DNA of 64,000 nucleotides from Amanita rubescens (lineage: Eukaryota; Basidiomycota; Agaricomycetes; Agaricales; Amanitaceae): contig WION01000040.1 of NCBI GenBank assembly GCA_015039365.1, positions 124,001 through 188,000 of the forward strand. Reading direction: 5' to 3'. Both the position numbers and the translations under genes were made by a program. Each line of letters starts with the position of its first letter. The stretch's first letter is position 1. Of the stretch, positions 45,234 to 57,216 are shown one piece after another. Under the pieces are notes generated by a model that saw only the letters and a list, made by a program, of their open reading frames with translations, searched no databases and was not told where the DNA came from.

Positions 45234-46398
45234 ATGACCTCAGAAGAGTAAGATAATATCGGATAGGCGTCCTGGACATAGCTAATACAATGCTTAGGAT
45301 ACATCAAGAGCCGAGCCAGGCTGCTGTGCAAGATGAACAGAAACCTCTTGTTGAACCCGCGGCCCCAGCAACTTCCAAGAAGCGACCACGGCTTGATTTA
45401 ACTGACGCAACAGGGGATAACAGGAATCGCAAACGTGGAAAAAGCATGTTTGGAATTCTTCTCGGGACCCTCAACAGGGCCAAAATTGAGGATAAGGAGA
45501 GGAGCGCTAGCGAGGCAGTATGTATCACATAATGTGCCATACGATCTTTTTTCCCGGTGCTTATTGAGCTTACAGGCAAAGAAGCGTCATTTAATTGAAC
45601 AGAGGTTGCAGATCAAGCTTAAAAAGGAGACTGACTCTGTGCGAAAGGCCGAAGAGGCCAAACGAGACAAGACCACAGCGAATAGGAAGGAGGAGGATCT
45701 ACAATTAAAGGACTCCATTGTATGTCTCTCCCCCTTCAGCACTGCACACGTATTGATTGTTTTAATACAGTATAAACTACGTCGGACAAGGCTACCTTTA
45801 ATTGCTAATTTCTTGTGCACATCTGACAACGTCTCTTCGGATGAAACATCGTCATCTAACTATAATTCTCTCTCTGCTCCACCACGCTCACATCCTCCTC
45901 CGCTATATTATCTACCTGCTATCCTCACTCGAGAGCAAGAAGCATTCATTACTCGACGAAAGGCTGAGGTAAGTCCTTGCGTTTCACTAGTGGTATAGTC
46001 TAAAGTTATCCACACGCATATAGTTGCAGGAGGCGGCAGAAAAGGAGTGGCATCAATTCCGGGAAGAGCGAACAGTAGGCATTGCAGAAATTAATGATCT
46101 GCGCCAACGCGTCGCCGACGACGAGGCCAGAAGGAAAACAGAAAAAGAAACAGAAACAGAAAAGGACGACATGGAGGCAGATCGCCCACCCGCACCTGCA
46201 GAGACTGGCGATGAAGAGAACAAAGATAAAGATAAACCTGATGCAGCAACTACTGAACCCACAGCTCCTAGCGCCGCTGCAGATATGGAAGTTGACTCTG
46301 GAGCGCAACGCGAGGAGAATAAGGAGACATCTGAGCATGAAAGGAAGGAGGAGCCTACGCCCATGCAACCTGACGATGAGGATGCTGTCGAGTATTAG
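45234..46398 (+). CDS. Pinin/SDK/memA-family splicing-associated protein
   Basis: Exons 45234-45247 (14 nt), 45298-45517, 45576-45719, 45771-45968, 46030-46398 give 314 residues. The N-terminus (MTSEEIHQEPSQAAVQ) is followed by the pinin/SDK/memA signature NRKRGKSMFGILLGTLNRAK and a long charged coil (AKKRHLIEQRLQIKLKK and EEAKRDKTTANRKEEDL), then LPAILTREQEAFI and a tail of Glu, Lys, Asp and Ala. Pinin is a nuclear protein that associates with the exon junction complex and spliceosome, and in animals also with desmosomes. The first exon of 14 nt adds only the start and four codons. All joins keep phase. Confidence 0.85.
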
Positions 46399-46988
46399 TG
46401 CATACAAGGGTAGGTAAGCTTGGCTATTCAAGCAAACTACCTTGCTGAACCGTTTTACAGTATATTATTATGATATGTTCAGCCTGTGCGTTACTTTTTT
46501 CCCTTGCCCCTATTCTCACAATATTCTCCGTTTGAGAGCCATTTTGTCGTTTCATGCTAGCAATAAAATTTGTTTCCTTATTTGTTTGAATTTTCGGTTG
46601 AGTCTGCGAAATAAACTGCACAGCCCCTAACTTCACTGTTCGGTTCAACGTTCAACTCTTCTGTTCCAGCCGTTTTCCTCATCTGAAGGTCTCATTCTGG
46701 TACAGTCATGCCTGTTTCCAACCCGTGTCTTCTGTAAGCATCCCCTTTCTCATTGCCAGATAGGTTGAATGCTTAGGGTGTTTCAAGGCCTGTTGAGGCG
46801 AGCATATGCGCAGCGAACGAATAATAACGTTCTCTCGACTCGAAAAGCTGCCCATAGGACTGTTGCACATCTATTGTTATTTGGAATATTTGCGTGAAGC
46901 GGGGAATTGACAGGGGAAGTACGATGTCTCTGGCTCGCCCTGTCTCTCTTTTTCTTGCTCTATCACAGTCGTCTTGTTCGACTCTCAG
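46399..46988. other. Spacer between pinin-family and GH5 genes
   Basis: No gene is seen. The strand pairs hold only short frames. The 3' end of the pinin-family gene and the promoter of the GH5 gene lie here; no clear TATA box found. Confidence 0.4.
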
Positions 46989-49433
46989 ATGGCGATTGAC
47001 CCATTTGCCGACCCACTCTCTTCTCACACCAGTCTGGATCTGCCTGCCGAGAGTTACCTGTCACGGCCGTCCACCCCAGGAAATGCCCTGCCAGACAACA
47101 ACGGTCTCTCTGGCCAACGCCAGAGCCGCGTCTCTTCCTTATTCAGGAAGAAAAAAATTTCGAGGCGTTTGCCAATCTTCATTGCTGTCATATCCGCGTT
47201 GGTTGTCATCGCCATTATATTGCCTGTTTATCTTTTCACGAAGGCAAAGCGTGAGGTCCGCTTGGCCAACTCGCCCCTTGGTGCGGGGACGAGCAGTAAT
47301 CCTGGATCCCCAACAGGTGCAACAACGGGCGGGGACGGTTCCGTCGTTATTATGGAAGGTGGCACAGAATTTGTGTACCAAAACAAGTTTGGTGGATTCT
47401 GTATGTTATTTTGCTCCATATCTCGGGATGATATGCCTTAAGCTTTGCTAGGGGTCTCGGATTCCCTCGATCCGTTCAATAACAACGCGCGTCCGAATTA
47501 CTGGACGCCCCCTCTGAACCAAAGCTGGAATTGGGGTCAAGATCGCATAAACGGGTGAGCATTAACCAATAGATCTGACGCGCCAACTAATAATCCTCAG
47601 CGTCAACATAGGGGGCTTATTTGTCATGGAACCGTTTATTACCCCGGAATACTTTGAAAAATATCCAGGAGCCGTAGATGAGTGGAGTCTCAGCATACTC
47701 ATGGCAGCCGACACAGCCAATGGAGGCTTGGATCAACTTGAGAACCATTACAACACCTTCATTGTGAGATATCCAAATTTTCCATTCCGCTCGAGTCCTG
47801 AACAGTAACAGACAGAACAAGACATTGCTAAGATTGCAGGCGCAGGTCTTAATTGGATCCGAGTTCCAATTCCCTACTGGGCCATCGAAACATGGCCCGG
47901 CGAGCCCTTCTTAGCAAGAACGTGCTGGAAGTAAGAGTTATCTTGCACAAATTTTCGATTGGCTAAGCTATCTTTTACCCAGGTATATCTTACGTTTACT
48001 TTCGTGGGCAAGAAAATATGGACTTCGTGTTAATTTAGATTTACACACAGTTCCCGGATCACAAAATGGTATTCCCCCCGATCTCTGTGATGCTTGTTTT
48101 CAGATTGGATCTAGGATACAATCATTCCGGAAAGGGTGGACAAATCAACTTTTTGCATGGCGTAATGGGCCTGGCGAACGCTCAGCGAACATTCAACTAT
48201 ATTCGTATCATCACTGAATTTATCTCGCAACCTGAATATCAGTTACTCGTCCCAATATTTGGTGTGGTAAACGAACCCCTGGTCGGTGTAATTGGGATGC
48301 GTGCGGTGTCAAGCTTGTAAGCGAATGACGGGTTGGCTGCGGTGAAAGACTGACGTTCCTCATCAGCTATCTTGAAGTGCATAACCTAATTCGAAGCATC
48401 ACCGGCTATGGCGAAGGAAATGGCCCGTATATCTCCATTCATGACGGTTTCAAAGGGGTAAAGGCTTGGCAAAATTTCTTACCTGGAGCGGATCGTTTGG
48501 CGTTGGACACGCATACATATCTAGCATTCAGTGGCTCCAAAGCCATGGAGCCAATTGCCACAGGCTTAGGCTCTGATGCCGGGGGAGTGTGGCCCAAAAC
48601 GGCGTGCGACTCGTGGGCTGCAGAAATGAACACAAGGTTGGCGGATTTTATTTATATAGTTATATCTTTAACCACCATTAACAGCCGGCTTCGCTTCGGA
48701 GTTACCTATTCCGGGGAATTCAGCTATGGGTACAATGACTGTGGTCTTTTCTTAAGAGGTGTCCAAGGGTCCATGGGTCCAACAACGTATGGTGGCAATT
48801 GCTCGTTCTGGGAGGATTCGGCTCAATGGAATGAAACGACCAAAGCCGGGATCGGGCGGTTCGGTATGGCTTCAATGGATGCTCTGCGAGATTACTTCTT
48901 CTGGACGTGGAAGGCAAGCAATTGTATCATGAAATGACGACTGTGCTAACGTGCTCGGTAAGGTGGGGAACTCCTCTGTTACTGACACAGTAAAAGCACC
49001 TGCGTGGTCATATCTCTACGGTCTTCTCAATGGATGGGTGTCCTCCGACCCTCGCGAAGCGATTGGAACTTGCCTGACCTACGACGCCGTAGGCCCCAAT
49101 TTCGATGGTAACTTCGCACCGTGGCAAACGGGAGGTGCTGGTGCTGGAACCATTGCGCCGACGGCGACGGAAAAACTTCTGTGGCCACCCGCCACATTTG
49201 CTAACCTGCAGATCGCCGTGGACCAGTTACCCACGTATACCCCAACGGGAACCATAGCCACATTACCCCCGCCGAGTTTCACATTAAGTGTGGCTCAGGC
49301 TGAGAGCATGGATGGTTGGTACAATAACCAGGACAATTCTCCAGCGTATACTCCTGTTTCGGGCTGTGAATACCCGAATCCGTGGAATGCTATCGGTACT
49401 CCTGTCCCCATTACTTGTGCAGGTGGTACATGA
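46989..49433 (+). CDS. Membrane-anchored exo-1,3-beta-glucanase (GH5)
   Basis: ATG 46989 begins a cytosolic stretch (MAIDPFADPL) and a single transmembrane helix (RRLPIFIAVISALVVIAIILP), then an extracellular linker and the GH5 barrel. Landmarks are GVNIGGLFVMEPFITPEYF, AGAGLNWIRVPIPYWAIE, YGLRVNLDLHTVPGSQNG, PIFGVVNEP with the acid/base Glu, and RFGVTYSGEFSYGYND with the nucleophile Glu. Introns include 47402-47449 (GTATGT...TAG) and 47555-47600. This is a type II membrane enzyme of the EXG family that hydrolyses beta-1,3-glucan from non-reducing ends, acting in cell wall remodelling. Ends at 49433 with a Cys-containing tail. About ten exons; not every boundary was placed. Confidence 0.9.
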
Positions 49434-50858
49434 GACTGCGAATCAGACCTACCATTAATTGTTCCATTTGTCGTCGCATAAATAGGTACCATGTCACTTG
49501 TTCATATTGACCGACACAACCTTAAGCTGTGCAGTAATTGGTTCCGCCATCCCAATTTAGACTTGCCTATTCAGCCGGGAACCGAACATTCTGCTATTCC
49601 TAGTAAACAGGAAATTTTATGGCTTCACCCGAAACTTCACGCGCAGAAACCATATGCACAAGGTTTCCCTATGTCAAGGTTATCACTATCAGATCAAAGT
49701 TTGTGTCCCGTTCTTGATGGGTGACAAGTGACTGTGCCACAGTTCTATTCTCGAGGTATACTTTCAGTGTTCTGTGACTCGGGCAGTGGGAACAACCGGC
49801 GACGCTAGAACCACTGCCCAATTCGAAGTCACACAGAAACGCGTCTAGGCCTTTGTCTTATGTTGCATCGCCAAAAAGGAATAGGCGGAGGAGTCATCGA
49901 GCAACCGCAAATGAAAACAAACGTGACCGGGGATGGTCTTGAGCCTGGGATCAGGTCGTCGAGGAGTAGAACGGAAGAGCCCACGCGTACATAAAGGCTT
50001 GGAGTTCAAACGGCCTTCTTGGTTAGTGCTCGTTCTCGTACAGGGTGTCGAGATTTCGTGACGGCATGACCTATTTTGGACACTCGGCACATTGGAAATG
50101 CACCCCAGACAGGAAAGGAACTGTCGCTTACCCCATTTATCCATCAGGCGAAATGCGAGCACCGGTTGGTGGCTGTACATCGCGCCTATTCAAACTAAGG
50201 GTCAAATGCCAAAATCGGAGGCGGATCTCAGGTCAGGCTTATCAGTGATCACTTTGCGCAGGACGCGTAACACCGCATTTCAGGCTAACCGGCTATTGCT
50301 TTCGGTGCAGACGCTGCAGTGCCACGAGAACAAGCAATTACGGGTCTGAAATATGATCTCCGTTCCGCGAGTTTTGCGATCGATATTATCATGATGGTGG
50401 GCTGTTGAAATCTATTGTCCGTCTGTTCTTGTTTTCCGAGAAAAGCAAGGTTTCAACAAATCGCGCCTGCCTCGCGTTGCTGTTCCTCAATGTAAACCAT
50501 CTCTTTCTTGAATCGCACGCTGCCGACACGATGTTCAGGTGCAAATCATCAATGCAGTGTGTGTGCACTTTACCGTTGGATCGCTCCCGATATAGCCAGC
50601 AGTCTTGTCCCGTTTTGGATTAGCTAACGGCTCACTACTCATGGGAAGCCGGAGGACTTAGTAAATTCGTCCCCGCATACCTGTGTCCAATGACGGTATG
50701 ATCAGCCGGGAGACCTGAAAAACCGTGTTTGTTGTTCTTCTTTCATCTCGTCATGGACATCACAGGATTAGCGAAATAGCTATCCTCGTGCCCTCTTAAA
50801 TTACGGTGTCTAACACGAATCTCATCATCCTCCACCTCACCCTGAGTACAAGATCAGC
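49434..50858. other. Gene-free stretch
   Basis: Frames such as 49491-49724, 49845-50180 (minus) and 50405-50623 show no features that I can support as genes. Confidence 0.4.
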
Positions 50859-52603
50859 ATGCCTATCATGGATCGTAGTTCTCCAGCGTCGTCGTCGTAC
50901 TCTGAGCCTAGCGATGCAGGTTCGCCGCCCCTCGACGCGTTTCATCAAAATGGAAGGACGCGTGATGTCCTCAATACCGTTATGAAGAGTCGCAAGAGTT
51001 GGAAGTCCTTGAAGGATGGGGAGGTTGTATGGCCTCCTGAGCTGGAAGCGGCATTGCTGGAAGGTTAGTAAGATCTAGGGTCTCAGTTAACTTTTGCTTG
51101 ACTTCCTATCCAGGTTTAGATAATTATGTGCCTCAGGATACAAGAGAGACGAGGATCTTAGGCCGCTTTCCAATGAGGAATCGGTTCATCTCTGACTATA
51201 TTTATAAAAAGACGGGCAAGAGAAGAACGGCGAAGCAAGTGGGCAGTCGGATTCAACAACTAAGGGATACTTGCGGAGCTAAGCAAGGTAAGCAACTAGT
51301 CATGCACTTCGTTAATCATCTGCTGACTGTGCCATTAGTGCTGCAGCTGCTCCGCCCATTCCCAAATCAGAAAGCGTCGCGTCGGTCATCGTCACCGACG
51401 TCTTGCCAAACGAAATCACGAAGCAGCCCGCTTCCTCTACGCTGCGATACTAGTGCTTGGAGCGATACGTCGTCTGTCAAGTCCCCCACTGAACTAAGTC
51501 CCGCAAGTTACGATGACGAACCCTTGGCGCGGGACAATGCAGCGGCTGCCCCTCTCAATGTCGTATACATTGACCTTATTCCCCCAAATAGCCAGATCGA
51601 TATTTCTGGGAATTGGGACGCTCTATCATGCCACCTGACAAATCAATCCGCAGCAGTTCACTATGTCCAAATTTCTCAACAACCCCGTCATCTCCGATCC
51701 ATTGACCCGACAGTGACATTGGTTTCCAAGGCTCCGATAGATGCAAACTCGTTCTTCACAGTTAGCATACAGGACACGGTTGTCTTTACCGAGGTGACCA
51801 CCTTAGTGCTGGCTGGCCCTTTGAACGACGGCGACGTAGACGGACCAAAACTATACCGGACTACGTTGGTCCCAGGATACTGGGAAACGATTTCTAATTG
51901 TGCAGGTAAGCTTGTCGGACTTACTCCGATGTCGCAGGCTCTCATGCTGTTATGCCATCCAGATCCAACACAATATACTATTGAACAAAAGGTCTACCCA
52001 GGTACGGGGGCCGCGTCTACGCCACCTTTATTTTCTGCAGTCTACAAATTCCGGTTCGCTCAAAACCGAAAAGTTACTTGTCCCTCCCAACCGCATCAGC
52101 AACCATCGAAGATTTCCCAAAGCATCGCGATTAACGGCGGTCATACAATGCACCAACAGTCGCATTTATCGTCGGGTTGTTCCGCATCCGATATTCCCCC
52201 TCTCTTCGAAACGTTTGATACTTTAATCAGCCTTGATGAGGACGACATCCTTACGGAATTTGAGACACTGAAAATGCAGCCCGCTTACCCCTGGACCACA
52301 AATTCTCCTAATGCTCCGTCGAACTGCTCGTTGTCTTCAACGTCTGCACGTTCATCGCCGTATATATCCGTGTCTCCTGCTAGCTCATGCCACTCTATGA
52401 CGCCACCAAATGGCACGTCTCTCATGCCATCTCCGACGTTGTACCCCGTGTCCGGCGTGCGCTATCTAGCACCCGGCCTGGATACCGTCCAAAATATCCT
52501 CCCCGATAAGGCCGAGTTGTACTTAGAATCGGGCTTTTTCCCACAAGATTTTTTTGACAGTTCTTTTACGCTGGATACTACCTACAATGCGCCAAACCAG
52601 TAA
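50859..52603 (+). CDS. TEA/ATTS-domain transcription factor
   Basis: Exons 50859-51063, 51114-51287 and 51339-52603. The TEA domain spans exons 1 and 2: RKSWKSLKDGEVVWPPELEA, ALLEGLDNYVPQDTRETRIL, GRFPMRNRFISDYIYKKTGK and RRTAKQVGSRIQQLRDTCG. This is a DNA-binding domain of the TEAD/AbaA/Tec1 family that recognises CATTCC-like sites. The remaining 420 or so residues are Ser/Pro/Thr-rich with a region (TVVFTEVTTLVLAGPLNDGD) that may be a beta-rich coactivator-binding part. In fungi such factors control conidiation or filamentation. Introns are 50-51 nt; the second is a multiple of 3, so an unspliced message would still read through. Confidence 0.92.
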
Positions 52604-53410
52604 TTTATTTCAAGCAGACAAATGTTTTAGTTGTACTACCCTTGCATCTAGTGTCATCAACAATATTTCAAATAATTTATCTCTTCGACACACTCATATT
52701 CTGTATTCCTATTGGCATTCACATAGACTTTACTGTATCAGAAGCTATTCAAATCAATATACCCTCTAGCCCATTATTGCGCAATCCCGATTGTGCCGGT
52801 AAAATATCATCGAACCAGCGTGTTCGCTCCAAAGTATTTGTGTTGAATTAATAATAATATTATAACCACCGAAAGCGACGCGAACCGGCCGAAGCTTCTA
52901 CTAACCGAAAATTTGTACTATTATGGTAGATGCGTCGGGCACAAGACACTTCCCTGCACAAATAGTCCGTTGTGACCCCGGAATCGTCACAAAGAACATG
53001 TGCTCGACTTTTCAATCTGACATTGTCTAGAAATTCGATTGAATTCCGCGGCCTATCCGGTATCAGTAATTTACGTTCATCGGTGTCTTAATTAACGTTA
53101 GTGCGGTCAGCTAAAGCAGATGGCCTTGCCTAATAAGTAAGGGTTTTGGGAAGAAAGATACACAGCATTTCACACGATTAATCATAGCCACAACTAGTAG
53201 AACGACCCTGAGTGAGATGGTGATTAACGTAGACAAACCGCCACAGCCTCTTTGACCTGAGAAAATATACTTTGGACTTTCGGAACCTTATCTAGGCCCA
53301 CAATGCACAGGTTCGTATTGTCCAGATGAATGGACAGTATTGTATCTCGGTCGAATACACATAATCAGGAACAATGGAAAAGTCACTATGTCCCACTAAA
53401 ATAAGAACTA
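52604..53410. other. Spacer between the TEA factor and the ceramidase gene
   Basis: AT-rich, with no gene that I can support. Short plus frames 52554-52851 are the 3' UTR region of the TEA factor. Confidence 0.45.
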
Positions 53411-56400
53411 TCATAGAACAGTAAAACTTGATGAAGTGCCGGTGAACGGGGTGATTGAACCAAATATCGGCTTGTAGTCTCCGAAATATGTCATGCGGTA
53501 TGTTCCGTCTAAATTTAATGTTTTTGTCAGCCAAAATTATCACTTACGCTGCTCGACGTTACCTGGCGTTCCGCTCTCGATGGTCCTGCGGCAAAGTTAG
53601 TGATCTACATCAGTAAAAATGTGTGATGTTCCTCACCATGACACATTCACCGTGCTCGTGCCGAAAAACTACATACGTCAGAAAAATCCAACGGCATCAG
53701 GTTTGAGGACATACGGTATTCGTTCTACTCCATCTGAAAACTGTGGAGGGATGCGAATCAGACCGCACGGTTATCCATTCACCGTTGAGTTGGCGATCAA
53801 CCGTCAGGAAGGTACCCTCCAACCGAAGATTGTTCTGTGATATGTCAGAACAATTGACGGGTCCTTGTGAGGAACTCACTCTTGGATCGGCGCCCACAAA
53901 TAAAACAGAGACAGTATCCCCGATGGAATACGGAGCCGAATTCACGTCCGTTAACACCTGTCCAAAGCTCTGTCCTATTGGAGCGGCATCAAACACTACC
54001 CCTGTCTATCAACACCGCTACTGTTGGCTAGGAAGGATATGATGAACATAAGTGGACTCGCCTGCAATGATATTGCCTTCGACGTTTGCTCGGGAGGCGG
54101 CGCGTCAGACGCTGGCGTTCCCGGCACCTTATTCGCAAGATAACGAACTAGGCTGGAATACTTGTCAATGTACGCCTCGAGGGTAACTAAGAGGGGCCTG
54201 GTTCCAACTTCCAGACGATCTGGGCATTTGCAAACTCACATTGACCAAATATGGTAGACGCCCCTTCGTACCGCTGCACACCATATTCTTCGCGCGTTGT
54301 GACATAGTGCCCGTACGTGTTGGCAGGACCCGCGATGACGACATAGGCATTGGAACCAAGGACACCAGAAGAGATCAGCTTAGCGCGTATGGCTTCCCTG
54401 TCCGAAAGACGAACATCAGCGACACGCGAAAGGCGAAAGGCGAAAAGAAGTATTGCAATGTTTCGCACCTTATTCTTCTGCCAGCCATAGTAGTCAACTC
54501 GCCTTATATGTCATTATAAATACAGTCGCAAGAGTAGAAGGAAAAACTGACCAGGCATGATAAGCATGACTATAGGCGATACATGAGTCTTCCAGACACT
54601 AAGAACGATAAGGACACACACCAAAGTTGCCAACTCGCAATATCTGAATATCGACTGTAGCTGGTGACCAATCATATGGGAAATGTGCATAACCCTGTAA
54701 ATTTTGAGTTCAATGTATGGACCACTGCATAGGACGTACAGTGTTGAGCAAGATAGGTTTGGGGTACTGGCAATTAATTTGTTCTTGGGTAGGATTGGGC
54801 GTCACAGCGCCTGCCAAAAATTCATAAATGTAAATCACCGCGGACGGACCGGACATACCTTTGACCAGCTCCCAAAATGGGTTCCTGAAGGTATGGTTTG
54901 AATGCCAGTGGGTTGAATAGTACTCAATACTTACTGTGTATTTGACGAGTTGTCGCCTTGCACAAAGTCAAATGCGCCTGGTCCATCCCTGCACCACTTA
55001 GACTATGATTAATTGGTTATGAGATGGGTAGGCTCACGTCGTTCCACCTGCAAAGGAGAAGCCTGTTCTATCGCATGAGGTACGCCGATCAAAAAGTTTG
55101 TAGGGCGGACATACCCATAGCAGCGGGACATGTATTAACGACAGTGCCATTTGGGAGTGTGAACAAGTGCCGAGACCTCGGATGGAACCTTTAATCACAG
55201 CGGAGATAACGCATAAATTGGATAGCTTACATGTTGAGATACACATGCACGCTTCTGACGGAGCCAGTGACAGGCATCCTAGCCCCATCCATAATAGTCC
55301 TGGCCCCTTCAAACTGCAATTGCCCGATTATTCGATTTGATTCAAAGTCCGAGGTACGAAAACCAGGGCCCCTGTATCCCAACCATTCAGCTAATTTCAG
55401 GATGGACGTTCGTGTGAACGCACCGGCCATGGCAATCTTGCACCGTCCCGCCGCATGTCGAGTGGTCCAAAGCGCAAGGCTGTCCGTCGTACGGCTGGCC
55501 CGGGCTTTCACAGAAGGCACCTAGCCTGACGGAAGTTTGGATGACGTGTAATCTTAAGAGATAAAACTCTACTGACGTGTTTGGACTTGTGTCACCCACA
55601 TTAGCTAGAAAAAATCATGAGAGCGTCTCGTAAAGTGACCGGGTGAAGTGGGAAACCTTGTATAAATCCCGCTACAAATGTGGTATTCCCCGGCATGGCC
55701 GACGGTTCCATGAATGCTATGAACGATATCAAGCCTCGCATGTGTAAATTAATGATCAACGTACACTCGTACAAGGATGCTGCCATGCCTTTGTTATCGG
55801 CACTCACGAGTGTGTTATTCTAAGAAGGATCAACCTCGGAATAGCGTAGCGAATATGATAAATATATACTTCGTATAGACTCGTGCCGTGGACAGGGAAA
55901 AAATCCAAAAAGCCTCTCGGATTACCTTTCAGGTCATCAAACCTTAGCAAGGACATGCCTTTGTCTTGATCATATTTAAACCTCGCTCTTTCTGCAACTG
56001 GGTTTGCCAGATACGCCGTCGGCGATCTGTTAATATTGGCATTAAGTACAGTAGTGTTGCCCACGCTGAGCTTCCCTGGGGCAAGACTTTGATGCGCCCG
56101 CTGGACAGCTAAAACGCTTCCTTTGATAATAGCATCAGCTGTTTGATTGACGTATCCGAGTGCAGTGATTTGAGGCAACAGGTTCTCAAGATACCCGCCG
56201 ACGCCGGAATGTTGATGTGTGCCGACAAAAGCAATGTTCTCATTCGTATAAAGGCCTGGATATTGTGACGATAACATTGAAACTATCGTCCTCCTGACAC
56301 CCGTATCACCCATGGCGATATCTATTGTAGTTATTAGTCCATTATGAGAATAAAAGGCGCGGAAGCACGTGTGTATGCAGTTTGCTTCACATGATTATCA

Positions 56401-56911
56401 GGGACATTGGACTTGCCTGCATTTATAAATACGACTGTATTTGACGGTTGCGCAGCCTCGGCAATGATGAATGCTCGGCTTCGTTGCCGCATGTGTAAAC
56501 CGGTGTCCACTTGAGGTAGGGAGGCGTATCCCTGAAATATGTTATATAGCGCTCCGACCGAACGTGGACAAAATTCACCATCATATTTGTCTCCACGATT
56601 GGCCTTCGTATACGCATCAGTAGGAAGATTCTTTTTAGTGTGTCAATAGAACATGCCCAGTGATATCACCAATTCCTATTCAAATTCAGAACGTGCAGCT
56701 CCACAACGAATTCATGATACTCACCCAAACCCAAAAGGTAATTAGCCGGAGCAGCTTGCACGGTCACGCCTACGTTGCCGCGGAAGGATCCAGATGCTAA
56801 TAATGCACATATGTACCAATAGGCGTTTCTCATCGCGCTATGCAGGGAGCGTGAAACCTTGAGGATGTCGAACGGAAGTGCCTCGTATTCAACGTCAAGA
56901 GGGAACGGCAT
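53411..56911 (-). CDS. Neutral/alkaline ceramidase
   Basis: A minus-strand gene with many short introns. The most likely start is the inner ATG at 56833 (MRNAYWYICALLASG, a signal peptide); an in-frame ATG at 56911 would add 26 residues. The blocks YLLGLG, MGDTGVRRTIVSML, NENIAFVGTHQHSGVGGY, ARFKYDQDKGMSLLRFDD, VHGTSLYE, and ANVGDTSPNT (the NxGDxSPN catalytic-serine motif) follow in order, then GAFCESPGQPYDGQPC, a VVFDAAPIGQSFGQVL domain, RVSSSQGPVNCSDI, and a C-terminal HGTYRMTYFGDYKPIFGSIT. The stop is at 53413-53411. Ceramidase cleaves ceramide to sphingosine and fatty acid; a signal peptide points to secretion or the cell surface. All signature histidines and the catalytic serine appear intact. 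Exon boundaries in the middle were not all placed. Confidence 0.9.
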
Positions 56912-57216
56912 TTCGGAATGGCCGTGGCTTTAAAGGGCAGTTAGTGGCGTCGGTATCATGTGCAGATGCTATATTAAGCCTGCTGCGAGTGCACGATAAA
57001 GCTGTTGGCAGTGGATAAGAGTCGGACGACTTGAGCCTGTTGCGGATGCTGTTGGCAGCGGACAAGACGGTAACACGTGCATCCGAAATCTCTATTATCG
57101 CTATTTTCGTGCTTGGCAGCTTGGGAGATTCGGTGTTTAATCGCTATTTGTCACTTCCTTGTGATCCAAACACTCTTTTTTTGGCAGTGGCGGCTTGGGC
57201 CAAAGTTCAGCGCGAT
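56912..57216. other. Spacer between ceramidase and UTP20 with a small internal duplication
   Basis: Holds the 5' ends of two divergent genes. A block at 56976-57020 (AGCCTGCTGCGAGTG ... GCTGTTGGCAGTGGATAAGA) is repeated imperfectly at 57034-57067 (AGCCTGTTGCGGATGCTGTTGGCAGCGGACAAGA) with about 11 bp missing. The frame from TTG 57031 is open into UTP20. Confidence 0.55.

Noticed and set aside
46006..46431. Minus-strand Cys/Phe-rich hydrophobic frame as a membrane protein
   Set aside because: It is the shadow of the Glu/Lys-rich pinin tail on the other strand.
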